Below, piece after piece: positions 46,355-58,733 of a stretch of 64,000 nt of DNA. The stretch comes from Paenibacillus sp. P25 (GTDB taxonomy: Bacteria; Bacillota; Bacilli; Paenibacillales; NBRC-103111), in assembly GCA_024704175.1 (NCBI GenBank), contig CP085629.1, positions 3,100,001 to 3,164,000 of the forward strand. The letters are read 5' to 3'. A program made the position numbers and the translations under genes. Each line of letters starts with the position of its first letter. Position 1 is the stretch's first letter. A model generated the notes under the pieces. It was given only the letters and a program-made list of their open reading frames with translations, had not been told where the DNA came from and ran no database searches.

Positions 46355-47591
46355 AGGTGTATTATTTGAAAGAAGCCCGCAGCTCGGCGGCCGCGCCTTT
46401 ACTTACGAGAAGGCCGGATTTACGTTGAACTACGGCGCCCATGCCATTTACGGCATCGACCGCCACACGCTATCCGTGATGGAAAAGGAGATGGGCCTTT
46501 CGTTCAGCTCCAAACAGGTGGATAAGCGCAAGGTCATGTACGCGAAACACGGTCAATTGACTCCGGCTCCGCTCGACTTTGTCAACCTGCTAAGAACCGA
46601 AATATTGAATCCGATGCAGAAGGTACGTTTTGTCGGGGAAATTACGGCGATCATGGCCAACATTCACAATGTAAAAAATTATGAGACGCTTGGCGATTAT
46701 TTGGCTCATTCCGACGCCGACGAGGATCTGAAAGAGCTGTGGGAGCATCTGGTCTGTTCGAACTTCTTCATTACGCCGGAGGAAGCGCGTAAAGTGCCGG
46801 GTCCGACGATCAGCGAATATTATCACAATCTGTTCTTGTCCAGCCGACCGGTAAACTATGTGCTCGGCAGTTGGGCCGTTATCACGAACCAGCTGCGCGG
46901 CAAGATTGAACTGTCCGGGCGCTGGAACATCGCTGTGCAAGAAGGCGTGGACGGTATTCGTTATGCCGACCGCAAGTTTGTTTTACAGACCAAGAACCGG
47001 GAAGAAGCGTTTGACCGCGTTATCTTTGCGATGCCTGTACAACAGGTATGCAAGTCGCTTAAAGGTACGCCTTGGGAGCCGTTCCTCTCGATTTATGAAG
47101 ACAACACGGCAACCGAAGTCATGGTTTACGATATCGGCTTGAAGCAGGTAGTGGCCCGCCCGTTCAGCTATATCAGCGATATGGATAACAAGCTGTTCAT
47201 CAGCGACGTGTCGGCGACCGACCATACGCTTGTTCCCGAAGGCGGACAGTCGCTGCAGGGCATCGCCTACTTAAGCGACAACTTCGCCGATGAAGCGCAG
47301 CGGAAAGCGTATCTGGACGATAAGACGAAGCAGATGGAAGCCCTCTTCGATCAGCATTACCCTGGATGGCGCGATGCGATCGAAGTGAAGCGCGTCTCTA
47401 AGAAAGCGATGGTGGCCAGCGTGAAGAATATCGTCGGCAACCATTTGCTGCCGACGCGGGTGGAGAATGTCCCGTTTTATTTCTGCGGGGACGGATGTCA
47501 AGGCAAAGGGGAGCTTGCGGAACGCGCCTTCTCCAGCGCCCGCCAGGCGGCCAAAGCGATTTTGGAGGAAGCGGCCGCGCTGCATAAATAA
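46278..47591 (+). CDS. FAD-dependent oxidoreductase, phytoene desaturase/amine oxidase type
   Basis: A 437-residue flavoenzyme. The N-terminal dinucleotide motif MRVAVIGGGLAGLTATAYLS, the second motif FERSPQLGGRAFTYEKAGFT, and the C-terminal FAD motif PFYFCGDGCQGKGELAERAF are complete. It belongs to the CrtI/amine oxidase superfamily, but no carotenoid synthase or other pathway gene is nearby, so the substrate is unknown. ATG 46278 follows AAAGGGAGACGCATCT and overlaps the TetR gene, so both are one operon and TetR is the probable regulator. Intact. Confidence 0.85.
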   Translation: MRVAVIGGGLAGLTATAYLSENPSIEGVLFERSPQLGGRAFTYEKAGFTLNYGAHAIYGIDRHTLSVMEKEMGLSFSSKQVDKRKVMYAKHGQLTPAPLDFVNLLRTEILNPMQKVRFVGEITAIMANIHNVKNYETLGDYLAHSDADEDLKELWEHLVCSNFFITPEEARKVPGPTISEYYHNLFLSSRPVNYVLGSWAVITNQLRGKIELSGRWNIAVQEGVDGIRYADRKFVLQTKNREEAFDRVIFAMPVQQVCKSLKGTPWEPFLSIYEDNTATEVMVYDIGLKQVVARPFSYISDMDNKLFISDVSATDHTLVPEGGQSLQGIAYLSDNFADEAQRKAYLDDKTKQMEALFDQHYPGWRDAIEVKRVSKKAMVASVKNIVGNHLLPTRVENVPFYFCGDGCQGKGELAERAFSSARQAAKAILEEAAALHK

Positions 47592-47592
47592 A

Positions 47593-49761
47593 CTAGCCCC
47601 ACTTCCCCAGCCACGACTGGAGTTTACCAAGCACGAGTGCAGCGGTCCTTTTCACGGAACCGAACCAGCCCGATTCTTCCGCAGAATCGGGCTTTGCTGC
47701 GTTCTCGCCCACGGATAGTGCCGCCGTCAAACCTGAGGTCATTCCATCGGAATGCTTGCTCGTCGTCGCGGTTCCGGTGGTAACGATGCCCACCGTCTTG
47801 GATTCGCCGTCCCACCCAACAGCACCGCCGAAGGCTTCGCCCACGAAACGGGCCGGCACCATCGTATATCCGTTAATGAGCTGAGCGGCCGTTTCAAGCT
47901 GAAGGTCCTGCCCGTTCCGTTTGACCGTCTTGCTGCCGATTGGAATGGACACGCTGATATTCCCTTTGGTTCCCGTAGCCGTTTGCGTAGCCGGATCCCA
48001 CCGAACCTCCGCCCCCATCGATTCGAAGATGGCGCGCAGCGGAGTTAAAGTGCTTGCCGTCCCGAATTACCGGCGGCTGTTCGAAGGAAAGGTCCTTGCC
48101 GTCCACCGTCACGGAAATCCGCGAGGATAGCGCAAAGCTTTTGGACGCCGCCTTTTGCCCCGCCTTGTTGTAGGCAGTGATTTGCAGCACGGCCCCCTCG
48201 GGCACATCCCCGGCACTCAGTTCGATTCCGAACGGGGGTTCCGTCTGCGTTTGAAGCGGCTTGCCGTTCAGCGTGTATTCCAGCTTCCCGATATAAACAT
48301 CGGGAATTTTCACGAAAGGAATCAGTTTGGTGTGCTTGGTGAAGGAACGTCCGGGCGCAAGCGGGACGAAGCCCCTTCCGTCGGAGGGTTTGGCGTTCTG
48401 CTCCACCTTGGTCAAATAATACGGGGAGGCGATCAGCCGGCTGTACAGCTTCAGCATCGCTTCGTTGTCCCGCAGCAAATAATCATTCTTCGATTCCTTC
48501 ATTTCCAAATTCACATTAAAATAGGTGATCGACTTGAGCCGCGGGTATTTGTAAGGCATGACCTCATACAGACGCTGCAAATTCAGAAGTCCGTAATCGG
48601 TAAACGATTCTTGCGGAAGGTTGGCGTAATGGGAGACCGCCGTCTCGCTGATCATCAGCGGCTTCCGGGGGCGTACGTCTTATATAAATAATCGAGCCGC
48701 TCCACCGGGCTCGTCCCTAGCATACTGCCCTGGGCCGGATCTCCGTTCTCGTAAGGCTCGGTGTACATACTGACGCCGACCCAATCCACCGCATCGTCGC
48801 CGGGATAATAAGCATCCATCGAATACATCGGCACGTCGCCGGGGCTCCATATCATGGCCACGTTCGGCGCCTCCTGCGCCATAATGTCATGGACCATCCG
48901 GAATTTCTCGATATATTTCTGCGGATCTCCGTGCCAGACGACCCAATCCCCGTTCATTTCGCTGGCATAGCGAAGGAAGATCGGGATGCCGGAGGCTTTG
49001 GCCTCCCGAGCCCACTGCCGCACCGTATCCTCGGTAACCGCGTCCAGTCCCCCGGCCGGCTCCCAGCCGATCTGCAGCGCGGCGCCGGCCTGCTTGGCCC
49101 GGGAGGCATACTGCCGCGGAAAGGCTTTGCCTACTTGGGAATAGGCCAGATAGAGTGCATGCTTTTTCCCGTAGAACGTCTCCGACCGGTCAAAATAGTT
49201 CTGCATCTTCGGATCCCGCTCGGTGTACATGCCGATATAAGTGCCGTATTGCGGCTCGAATTTGGCCAGCTTCCCGCCCGGAGGGGCGGCCTGCGAGCGC
49301 AGGAGCGCTTCGTCGTCCGTGGAATAAAAAACTTCAAGCGTCGTCCGCAGCTGCTCCGCCCGCTGTAAATCGACGGCACCCCAGTCCTTGCCGGCCTTCA
49401 GCCAATACGTATTTTCCAGCTCGTAATAATGGACAGCCTGATCGTAATCCCCGATTTTATCGAAATATTCGTCCAATCTGCCGCAGAACAGCGCCGCATT
49501 CTCGTAATCGCCGATAGAGGCGTAATGATCCGCCAGAAAGGTCCAATGAGGAACCGCAGCTTCGGGATGGCCCGACTGGACGGCGGCATCCGCCGCTTTC
49601 CAGCGGTCCCAAATCGCATCGGCCCGTACCTCCTGCTGGCCCAGCAGCAGTCCTGCGCATAACGTCAGCATACCCGCGCATCGAATCCAACAGGCCTTGC
49701 TTTGATAACGATAACCGGAACCATTCGCCTCCGTACGCGGCTTAACTTTCATAAAATGCAC
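47593..49761 (-). CDS. Secreted GH26-like glycoside hydrolase with stalk domain (frameshifted)
   Basis: A secreted protein of about 720 residues. A signal peptide (CWIRCAGMLTLCAGLLLGQQ) is followed by TPR-like repeats (residues 50-130, WTFLADHYASIGDYENAALF), a GH26-type barrel with acid/base Glu in RYASEMNGDWVVWHGDPQKY and a nucleophile Glu in LMISETAVSHY, an Ig-like segment, and a C-terminal copper-amine-oxidase-like stalk domain (GYTMVPARFVGEAFGGAVGW). Two breaks: the G5 run 48667-48671 needs one more base (KTYAP to RKPLMISETAVSHY), and near 48047 one base is extra (RDG to TLTPLRAIFESMGAEVR). GTG 49761 with GGGGAG upstream; ATG 49752 possible. Mannan is a possible substrate only by family. 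Confidence 0.75.
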
Positions 49762-49842
49762 TTTCGCTCCCCTTTGGCAACCCTGTCTGTCCTCTACTGT
49801 ACTAGCTATGCGAGAGCCTGTGCAAGTATCTTTGCCGACCGG

Positions 49843-52800
49843 TTACAGCTCTACGATATGGGCTCCGTCAAACAAAAACAAGTATTTCCCCCGAACGGGG
49901 CGTTTCCATATCTCCTCGACCGCCCTGGCATATAAATCCAGCTGCAGCCGGTAGCCTTCCGCCGCCTTTTGCGGGGATCTGCCTTTCAGTCGGTCCGTTT
50001 TGTAATCGAGCAGCACCAGCCCCTCATCCTCCTCGAACACGCAGTCGATGACACCCTGCAGCATCACGGCCTCATCCGCTAAGCCCGAAGCCTCGGCGCC
50101 ATAGACATCTTTAGCGGGGACGGCAAAGCTGAACGGAACCTCCCGATGCACATGGGCGGACCCCAGCAGCATGCGCCGACCCAGATCGCTCCTGAAAAAT
50201 CCGGTGATCACCGCAGGTTCGACGAGTTCCCGCTGAGCGGGGGTAAGCGACTCCTTCTCCACCATCCGGTCCAGCGTAAGCTGCACATCCGCTTCGGTAA
50301 CCATTCCTTTCAACGGAATATGCTGCATCAAGGAATGAAATACCGTTCCCCTCTCAGCCGCATTCATCTCACGTTCTTCGAGAAAACGGGGGCGTCTCAC
50401 GATCGCCGGCCTATAGAAGCCTCCACTGGCAGGAACGGCGGCGCCGGCGACGGCATAAGACGAACCGGCTTCCGCCGACGCTTCCGTGGTCGCTGCCGGC
50501 CACACCGGGACCGCCGGTTCCTCCGAGAGCAGTTCCATCAGCTTATGATGCTCCGATAACCGCTTCAGCTCCGTCACCGAGGTCTTGGACAAGATTTGGG
50601 TGGTTTGCTGATGCGGGTAGCTCCAGGAAAGCCGGCGCCATATCTCCTGCTCCCAGCGCTCCGTTTCTTCTACCGGCTCCATTCTGATCACGGCTTGCAG
50701 CCGGGGGTCGTCCTCTGTAACCGTCGGGGCCGCTTCCGCCAAGCTTGCAAAGAGATGCGGGGAAAGCAGCCTCACCCTCCACTCGGAACGCTCGCCGTCC
50801 AGGAAAGGGCGGTCGTAAAATGGAAGCCCCGCCGCCTCCCGAAGCGGTTCGCCATTCGGATGCCGGATTAATGCCGGCCCGACCCAATCGAGATAGCGGC
50901 GGGCTTTCGCGAGGGCGTCATCCGGCGGCTCCAACCGGTCATGGCGGACAAACCGGGCCCAAGAGGCTGCAAGCTTCTCTGCTCCTTTTACAGAAGCAAC
51001 CAATATCAGTTTCTCTCTGGCCCGGGTCAGGGCCACATACAGTACGCGCATTTCCTCCGCCAGCATTTCCAGCTGGATTTTGCGTTTTATCGCCAGCCAC
51101 GGGAGCGTCGGATAGCTGACCCTCGTTTGCTCATCCAGCTTTTTGGGGCCAAAGCCCAGCTCCTTATGCAGCAGGAAGCTGTCCGTCAAATCGCGCCGGT
51201 TGAACGCTTTGGCCATGCCCGCCACAAAGACGACAGGGAATTCGAGCCCCTTGCTCTTATGAATCGTCATAATCCGCACGACATCTTCCTGCTCGCCGAG
51301 CGCTCTGGCCGTCCCAAGGTCGCCCCCGCTCTCCTGCATCCGCTCCACGAACCGCAGAAAGCGGAATAAGCCGCGGAAGGAAGTCGCTTCATATTGTCTC
51401 GCCCGATCGTACAAAGCGCGCAGATTCGCCTGGCGTCGCTGGCCGCCGGGCAGCCCGCCGACGAAGTCAAGGTAGTGCGTTTGACGGTAAATATCCCAGA
51501 TCAAATCCGCAAGCGAGCCCTGCTGCGCCTGCTTTCTCCAATCTTTCAGAAGCTTCAGAAAGGCGGCCAGCTTAGCCATTAATTCGTGATCCCTGGCAGC
51601 ATCCTCGTTGTGTTCAGCTTCAACGGAGACAGTGCCTTCCGCACATGAGGCTTGGGCCGATTCCGGTCGCGGTCTGGCGTACGCACGGACGGCGTCAAAA
51701 TATGCCTGGTGCCGGCTGAAGATTCGGATCTGCGCCATTTCATCCGCGCTGAGGCCGACGATTGGAGAGCGCAAAACCGCCGCCAGCGGAATGTCCTGAT
51801 AGGGATTGTCGATAATTTTGAGCAGCGACAGCAGCACCTGCACCTCCGTCGCCGTGAAATAGCCGGTGCTGAGCTCCGAATAAGCGGGAATCCCCATCTG
51901 TTTCAGTTCCTCAATGATGACCGGAGCCCACAGCCGGGTCGCGCGCAGCAGGATGACGATATCGCGGAAGGTCGCGGTCCTCATGCCTTTGGCCGATTTG
52001 TCATACACCCGCAGGGGCTGACCGCCGTCCATCCCGAGCATTTCCCGGATCCTCATGCCCATGAAACGGGCTTCGAGCTGGACCGCTTCCAACTCGCGTT
52101 CCTCTTCCGCCGCGTCCGCCGCTCCGGAATCCTCCGGACCGTCTGGACCTTCCGGCAATCTCTCCGCTCCCTCATCCGTATCCGAATCTAGAGCCCCCGG
52201 CTCCGGATTCGACCGGTCAAGCAGAATAAGTTCGGCCGCCGTGTCGTGCCGTCCCGGCTCCGGATTTTCCGGGTAATCGGCACCGTAGACGAGCTCCGCC
52301 CGTGAATCATAGGCGATTTCCCCTACCGATTCGATCATGACCTGGCGAAAAATATAATTCGCTCCATCCACCACCTGGCGCCGGCTCGCGGAAATTGCGG
52401 GCTAGGTCGATCCGTTGACCCGGTTCGGGACGGTCCGTCCGGTAGCTCTTATACTTTTCCTGAAAAAGCCCCGGTTCCGCAAGCCGGAACCGGTAAATGC
52501 TTTGCTTCACATCGCCCACCATAAACCGGTTCCCCGGCGAAGAACGGGAGATCAGCTCCACAATCGCTTCCTGTACGCGGTTCGTATCCTGATATTCATC
52601 CAGCAGCACTTCGGCAAACTGCTCCTGGAACTCCCTTGCGGCAGGGGAAGGCAGCAGTGTGCCGGGTTCCGCCTCAGGGTCGCAAAGGATACGCAGGCTG
52701 TAATGCTCCAAATCGGCAAAGTCGACGAGCCCTTTGTCCATTTTGGCCTTTTGATAACGGTCCGCGAATTCCATAACCAGCCCGCTGAGCGCTTCCATCA

Positions 52801-53832
52801 GCGGATGCATTTCTTTAAGCTCCGCATCAAACTGCTCCGGCGTCCGCTCAAACAGCTCCTCTTTCAAGGCGCTCAGCCGGTCTTTAGCCTCGTTCCGCAG
52901 GCTCTTAACCTGATCCTGCAATTCTTTATCGTAACCGTCTCCCTTGCAGGCTTTGAGCTTGCCGAAGCCGGCGCCTTGGAAAGCATGATACAATAGCGCC
53001 CAGTCCTGCGCATCAGCCCGCTCGATCAAATAGGAGACAAGCGTCAAATCCTCTTCGAGATTGGCCAAATAAGGCTCAGGCCCCGCCGGTCGCCGGGCCA
53101 GTCGTACCGCTTCCTGCAGCAGGGCTTCTACGCCTTCAAGCTCCAGCTTAACCGACGCCCTCAAGCTGGTGAGCCAAGGATGGTCCTGCGAGGACAACCC
53201 TTCCGCAAAAACCGCCGCTTTCTCCTTCAGCCATAAATCCGGCCACGGATGGCTCCGGGAATCATCGTACAGCCTTTGAATCAACTGAAACAGCCCGGAA
53301 TCGCTCTTGTCTCCGCTGAACGTATCGGCCAGCTTCCAGAAGCCGTCGCCCTCCTCCGCCGAGCCGTAGCGCTCCTCCAGCAGCTCTTCCAGCAGATCCT
53401 GGCGCATCAGCGCGCTTTCCGTTTCATTGGCGATGCGAAAGCCGGGGTCGAGACCGATCAGCTGATGGTAGCGGCTGATGACCTCCATGCAAAAGGAATG
53501 CAGCGTCGTAATGGACGCTCTTGGAATCAGAGCGAGCCGCCGGCGCAAATGGTCGGAGCCGGGATTCGCGGCAAGCGCCTTCTCCAGCGCTTCGCTGATC
53601 CGATGGCGCATCTCGGCCGCCGCCGCCTTCGTGAAGGTAGCCACAAGCGACCGGTCGACGTCCAGGGGATCGGTTTCATCCGCAATCCGCCGGATAATCC
53701 TTTCCACCAGAACAGCCGTTTTGCCGGAGCCCGCCGCGCGGCTACCAGCATGGAATTCCCGCGAATAGCGATCGCATCCCATTGGTCGTCCGTCCAGGTA
53801 CTGCCCTCAGGCTTAGGAATCTTGCCCGTCAT
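49843..53832 (-). CDS. addA: Helicase-exonuclease AddA (frameshifted)
   Basis: The UvrD-type helicase and 3'-nuclease subunit of AddAB, which processes double-strand breaks for recombination. About 1,330 residues: Q-motif TWTDDQWDAIAIRGNSMLVA, Walker A AAGSGKTAVLVERI after repair, Walker B FAEVLLDEYQDTNRVQEAIV, motif VRIMTIHKSKGLEFPVVFVA, and the nuclease motif EDEGLVLLDYKTDRLKG. Breaks near 53741 (one base missing, MLVAA to AAGSGKT) and near 52380-52388 (one extra base, ARNFR to RRQVVDGANYIFRQV). ATG 53832 follows AAAGGAGAGAAG and overlaps the addB stop by 4 bases. Confidence 0.95.
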
Positions 53833-56800
53833 ATCCGCTTCTCTCCTTTCTCCAGCATCTCATTCTGCAGCGGCCGGAAGCCGCCCGGCGTCTCGCCGGT
53901 CTTGCGCTCCATGAGTTCCCATACTTTATCCTTACTGATCGACGGAAGACCCTTATAATCATTGCCTTCGAATTGCGGGTCGAATTGGCAGACAGGGCGG
54001 AATGCGCACTGCATGCAAGCAGTAGCTTGTCCCATCCGGTAAGGGGAGATATCGATGCAGCCGTCCGTCATCGACGTGCCGATCTCCTTAATCGTCCGTT
54101 TGACATAGCGGCGCAGCGTATCCCACTGTCCGTCCGTTGCGACGGAGGAGCTTTTGTAGAAGTTGCCGTCCGCTTTGATCGCCGCCGGCAGCAGCTCGGA
54201 ATAGCCGCTGGACTGAATCAGGCCGCTGTCCATCATCCGGACGATCTCCGGATCCGCACGCAGAAGGCCTTTCATTTTAAACTTCTTCTTCCGTTCCTTG
54301 GACGCCGTTTCGGCCGGGAGCAGGTTGTTCGCATTCAGTACAGGATTATGTACGTGGAAATATAAAACTCCGGCCGGCGGCGCTTCTTTCCCCAGCCATA
54401 TCGGGGCATGGGTCAGGATAACGTCCAGATAGGTCAGCATTTGAAGCGAAAGCCCGTAATAAACTTCCGATAAATTCAGCGGCTTCGAGCTCGATTTATA
54501 GTCAATGACCCGGAGCAGGGTCCCCTGCTCCGTATCCGCCCGGTCGATGCGGTCGATCCGCCCCCTCAGCTCCATCCGGATTCCGTTGTCCAGGTTGTAA
54601 AAAAGCGGGGGATCGGCTGCCCGGTTCCGAAACCAACCTCAAGACCGACAGGCCGGAAGACGCTTCGCCGGGCATGCTCTCCTAGCATGACGGCGGCTTG
54701 CCCGACCACCTGCGTCAGCTTGCGCGCTATGTACCGGTACCGTTTGGAGCTGAGCAGAATTTCGCCCTGCAGCTTCGGCGTCAGCAAATCCACGACGAGC
54801 CCCGCCCGTTCATGCACCTGTTCCGCCGTCATGGCGCCCCAGTCGATGCCTTCTTTCAGCGTTTGATCCGCAAACACGCTGAGCGCGGCATGAAACAGCT
54901 GCCCGATGTCGGGGGCGCCGAGCCGGAAGATCCGGCGCTCCTGCAGACGAAGCCCGTGCGACGCAAACTGTGAGAACGGACACGCAACGAAGCGCTCCAT
55001 GCGGGATACGCTGGTCTGAATATGGTCGCCGTACAGCTTCCGGCTGATTTCGGGATGCAGGACCGCCGCGCGGTTCGTATAAAGCAAAGCCTCGAGCATC
55101 CGGGACAGACCGTCCGCATATTCCGGCTGGCGGGCAAACCAGTTATAGACGGACCACCATACCGCACTCATCGGCACGCCTTTCGTCCACTGCTTGAGTT
55201 GAACGACGAGGAGCGACAAGGCTTTGTCCGCATGGGCAACATAATCCATCTGCTCCGTCAAATCGTCCGACGGCGCCGGATCGTTCAACAGCAGACGTTC
55301 CTTCAGCATCGGAAACATCCGCTTGATCTGACGCAGCACGTCGGATGGCAAGCAGTGTCTTGCCCTCTTCATCCGCAAGAGGATAGCTGAGCCACAGACC
55401 CTCCGACGGCGTACAGAACGAGCAATAAATCAAAAAGGATTCGTCAAGCGACCGTCTGCGGCTCCCTTCCGCCACCCTGAGTCCCGCCGACTCCAGCGAT
55501 TCCCGCTCCTGCTCCGTCAGCACGCCGTTCTCCGAAATCAGGGCAGGCATGTTCCCGTCATTCACGCCGAGGATAAAGACATGCTTCACCCGTCCATATC
55601 TCGTTCGGGACATCCCCCGACCAAGACCTGATCCAGCGTAGGCGGCACAAGCCCGAGCTTAATGCTCTCCAGGCCGGTTTCGATCAGCTCCGAGAAAAGT
55701 TCAAGCGAAATCCTCTCGTCTCCCATCAGCTCGACCATCTGATCGAACATGTCGATCACGCGGTCCCACACCTGCGCATGCTCTCTGGCCTTTTCCGCTT
55801 GTCCTTCACGAAGAGCCGACTGGCTCCACGCTTCCAGACGTTCGGGGACATGAAGGGCCGCGAGCAATTCATACAATCCTTCGACGCGGCTTTTGACCGT
55901 GGCCTGCCGGCTCATCTTCGCCTCCAGCGCGGCAAGCGGGCCGGCAATCAAACGGCGGCAGGCATTCATTTTCCGCAAAAAGCGCTGATCCGCTTCCCGA
56001 ACGGCCTCTTCCTCCTGCTCCAGGCTGGTACGGTAAGAATAAGTCCAGTCGTCCGCGGCGGTCCACCGGGCACCCTGAATACCGAAGGAGAGCACGTAGT
56101 TCTCAAGCTGATCCATCGCATGAACGTCAATGACCGGCTCACCTGGCGCCCCCGGCCCGTAAGGCAGGAAAAATCCGGTTTTCACGCTGCGGAACACGGG
56201 ATCGTACCGCCAATTCGTGCGCACCGCCTCCAGCGCCGAGCGGATCAGCTCCACCAGCGGATGATGCAGCACGGACCGCTTCTGGTCGAAAAAATGCGGA
56301 ATGCCGAAATCCGTCAGCGTTCCGGCCAGCACATCGCCATAGGTCTGGGCGTCGCTGACGGCAATTGCGATGTCGCGCCAGCGGAGGCCCTCGTCACGGA
56401 CAAGGCGTAATATATCCCGTGCTACCCCTTCAGCCTCGGCTCTCCGGTTAACCGCCGCCGATAACCGGATGGAAGGCGGAGCAAAACGCTGCTCAGCGGG
56501 GGGCGTAAAAGGCTTTTTCACCCTTTCGTCCCAATGAGATTCCAAATAAGCGAGCATCGGGTTGCGGCGGAACCGCACCGGCGGATTCCCCGGTAAAATA
56601 ACGGCGGCCTCCTCTTCCACCCCCTGCTCCAGCAGCCTTTCCCGCAGCTGCAGCAGCGTTCTGGCCGTCGGGTGAAACAAGTCGAGCTCATGCGGCCGGC
56701 TCCCTCCGGCATAGTCCCGGTCCAGACAAAGCGTGAGCGTAACGCTGCCCGCATGCGATGCCAGCTGCTCCAGCACTGTCAGCTCCTGTGGGGTAAAGCC

Positions 56801-57436
56801 GTGGAAGCCGTCGACCCAAACCTCCGCGCCGCTGACGTATTCCGACTCCTTCATCTGCTGCGCCAGCAGCGTCAGGTAATCCTCCCCGTCCAAATAAAGC
56901 CGGGAAAGCTCCGTCTCAAATTCAGCATAAAGCGGCTGCAGATCGTGAAGCTTATCCTCCAACCCGCCGCTGAAATAGTCCTGCTGCGCCCGGGTTCTCT
57001 CCTGCCAAAAACGGCTCAGCCCATCGGCGGTCACACAGTATCTTTTCAGCTCGCTGAATAGTTGATTGATCTGGTCCAGGAATCCCATTTGGTCCGTCGC
57101 TGTATGAAATCGGCGAAGCCGGTCCTTACACTTATGTATAATTTTGTGCAGCAGCAGCTTTTTTCCCGTTTCGTCAATCGGCAGTCTGGCCGTTCCGCCA
57201 ACCTCCTGCATCACTCTCCAGGCCAAACGGCGGAAGCTTAGCACCTGAGCACGAAGCGTCCCCCCAAGACCCGGAACGGATATCAAAGCATACTCCGCCT
57301 GAAAGGTCGCCTGCTCCGGAACAAGCCAAATCAGCGGCCGCCCCGCGGGGCTCTCCATCAATCTCGATGTAATTTCCTGAAGACAATAAGTCGTCTTCCC
57401 GCTTCCGGCCCGGCCCAATACGAAACGAAACGCCAT
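53829..57436 (-). CDS. addB: Helicase-exonuclease AddB (multiply frameshifted)
   Basis: Inactive-helicase/nuclease partner that scans for Chi. From ATG 57436 (GGAGGTGGGCGGC) Walker A FVLGRAGSGKTTYCLQEIT comes first. The C-terminal nuclease motif RVIDYKSSSKPLNLSEVYYG and the four Fe-S cysteines (FVACPFSQF; ATACMQCAFRPVCQFDP) are present. Three breaks: the C5 run 55614-55618 (one more base; VLVGG to MSRTRYGRVKHVF), near 55351 (one base; KTL to LPSDVLRQIKRMFP) and the G5 run 54607-54611 (one more; QPIP to PLFYNLDNGIRMELRG). About 1,200 residues, normal length. First gene of addBA. Confidence 0.95.
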
Positions 57437-57484
57437 GCCGCCCACCTCCGTTAAACTATCGTTCTCCGCTGCAATTCTATTATT

Positions 57485-57518
57485 CTACCAAATAAGAGAC
57501 CTCTTGGGGAAAAGGTAG
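57485..57518. promoter_or_regulatory. Nested dyad upstream of addB
   Basis: CTACC (57485) and GGTAG (57514) enclose AAGAG (57494) and CTCTT (57501). It lies 50 to 80 bases before the addB start, in an A/T-rich region where the promoter should be. Function unproven. Confidence 0.3.
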
Positions 57519-57611
57519 ATTTTGCATTTATTATATCATATACAGCAACACAGGAACAAATGTTCCTGCCGGCGTTTACCTGCACTGGCTCTCAATCGAA
57601 AACTTCAACTA

Positions 57612-57658
57612 AAAGAAAAAAACGGATCATTCGCCGAAAGCGCGCGAATAGCTCCGTT
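57612..57658 (-). terminator. Terminator after SDR gene
   Basis: On the minus strand AACGGAGCTATTCGCG and CGAATGATCCGTT form a long stem, followed by seven T and CTTTT. The rest of 57519-57694 shows nothing else. Confidence 0.75.
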
Positions 57659-57694
57659 GTATGCATACAAGTCATTCGGTTATCCCGTCCGCAA

Positions 57695-58505
57695 TCAAAA
57701 CATACTGGAAATCATCCCCATAAACTCCTCATCGCTCAGATTCCTCCTTCTATCCATCAAAAATTCCGCGTCTCCTCCGGCAAGATAGCGGAAACGATCC
57801 GACGGATCCGTGGCCGCCTCATAGATCACTTTTGCAATAGCTTGCGGTGCGGAAACATTCGTTTGGAAGCTGTCCAATTGCTTCTGGAGCACATTTTGGT
57901 AATAAGCTTGATAGTCTTCCAGCGAATCGTCCATAACGACATCCAGCGATCTTCCTGTAAAATCGGTGGCGACATTGCCCGGCTCAATCACTTTCACCTT
58001 AATATTCAGTGTGGCGAGCTCATAATAAAGCGATTCCGACAAGCCTTCGACAGCCCATTTGCTAGCATGATAAAGTGACAGCAGCTGGGAAACTCACCCG
58101 CCCGCCGATCGAGGAAACGTTAATAATTCTCCCTTCGCGGTTCGCACGGAAATGGGGCAGGACCTCCTGAATCGTATGCATAACGCCGTACACGTTGACG
58201 CCGAATTGCCTTTGGATTTGCGTCTCTGTCGCCGCCTCGAGAACGCCGAAAGCGGCATACCCCGCGTTGTTCAGCAGCACATCGATTTTGCCGAAACGTT
58301 CGATCCCTTGGGCGACAGCTTCACGAATCGTTTCTTTCTTCTCCACATCAAGCCGCGTCACCAGGACCCGTTCCCGTCCGGTCAGTTCCGTTTCCTTCTC
58401 CGGAGAGCGCATCGTGGCAACCACATTCCACCCCTGCTCTGCAAAATAGTTCGCCGCCGCCTTACCGATCCCCGAAGAGGCTCCCGTAATGAAAATCGTC
58501 TTCAT
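57695..58505 (-). CDS. Short-chain dehydrogenase/reductase (frameshifted)
   Basis: A classical SDR of about 270 residues. The cofactor motif MKTIFITGASSGIGKAAANY, LLNNAGYAAFGVLEAATETQ, the catalytic Ser in IINVSSIGGRVSFP and, after the break, the YHASK active site (Tyr, Lys) followed by EGLSESLYYELATLNIKVK are present. One base is missing near 58078-58085 (SFP to LLSLYHASKWAVEG). ATG 58505 follows AAGGAGGAGAAATC. No pathway neighbour; substrate unknown. Confidence 0.85.
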
Positions 58506-58606
58506 GATTTCTCCTCCTTAAAATAAGCTACAGGAGAAATATACCACAAGCAATAAACGAAGTAAACTATTTTTATTAATTTGGTTCATTTATTAAATAT
58601 CGTAAA

Positions 58607-58634
58607 TTTACTTTTGCCTCCCATCCGGTATAAT
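58607..58634 (+). promoter_or_regulatory. Sigma-A promoter of membrane protein gene
   Basis: TTTACT (58607-58612), 16-base spacer, TATAAT (58629-58634), 100 bases before the start at 58734. The rest of 58506-58733 is A/T-rich and without genes. Confidence 0.55.
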
Positions 58635-58733
58635 AAGTTCAATGGTATTTGGAATGTTTTCCCTTATTTTGAAATCAAGAGGTATAAAATCAGCTTCTAG
58701 CACGGGGTTTTTAAACGCGAAAGAGAGGTATAC

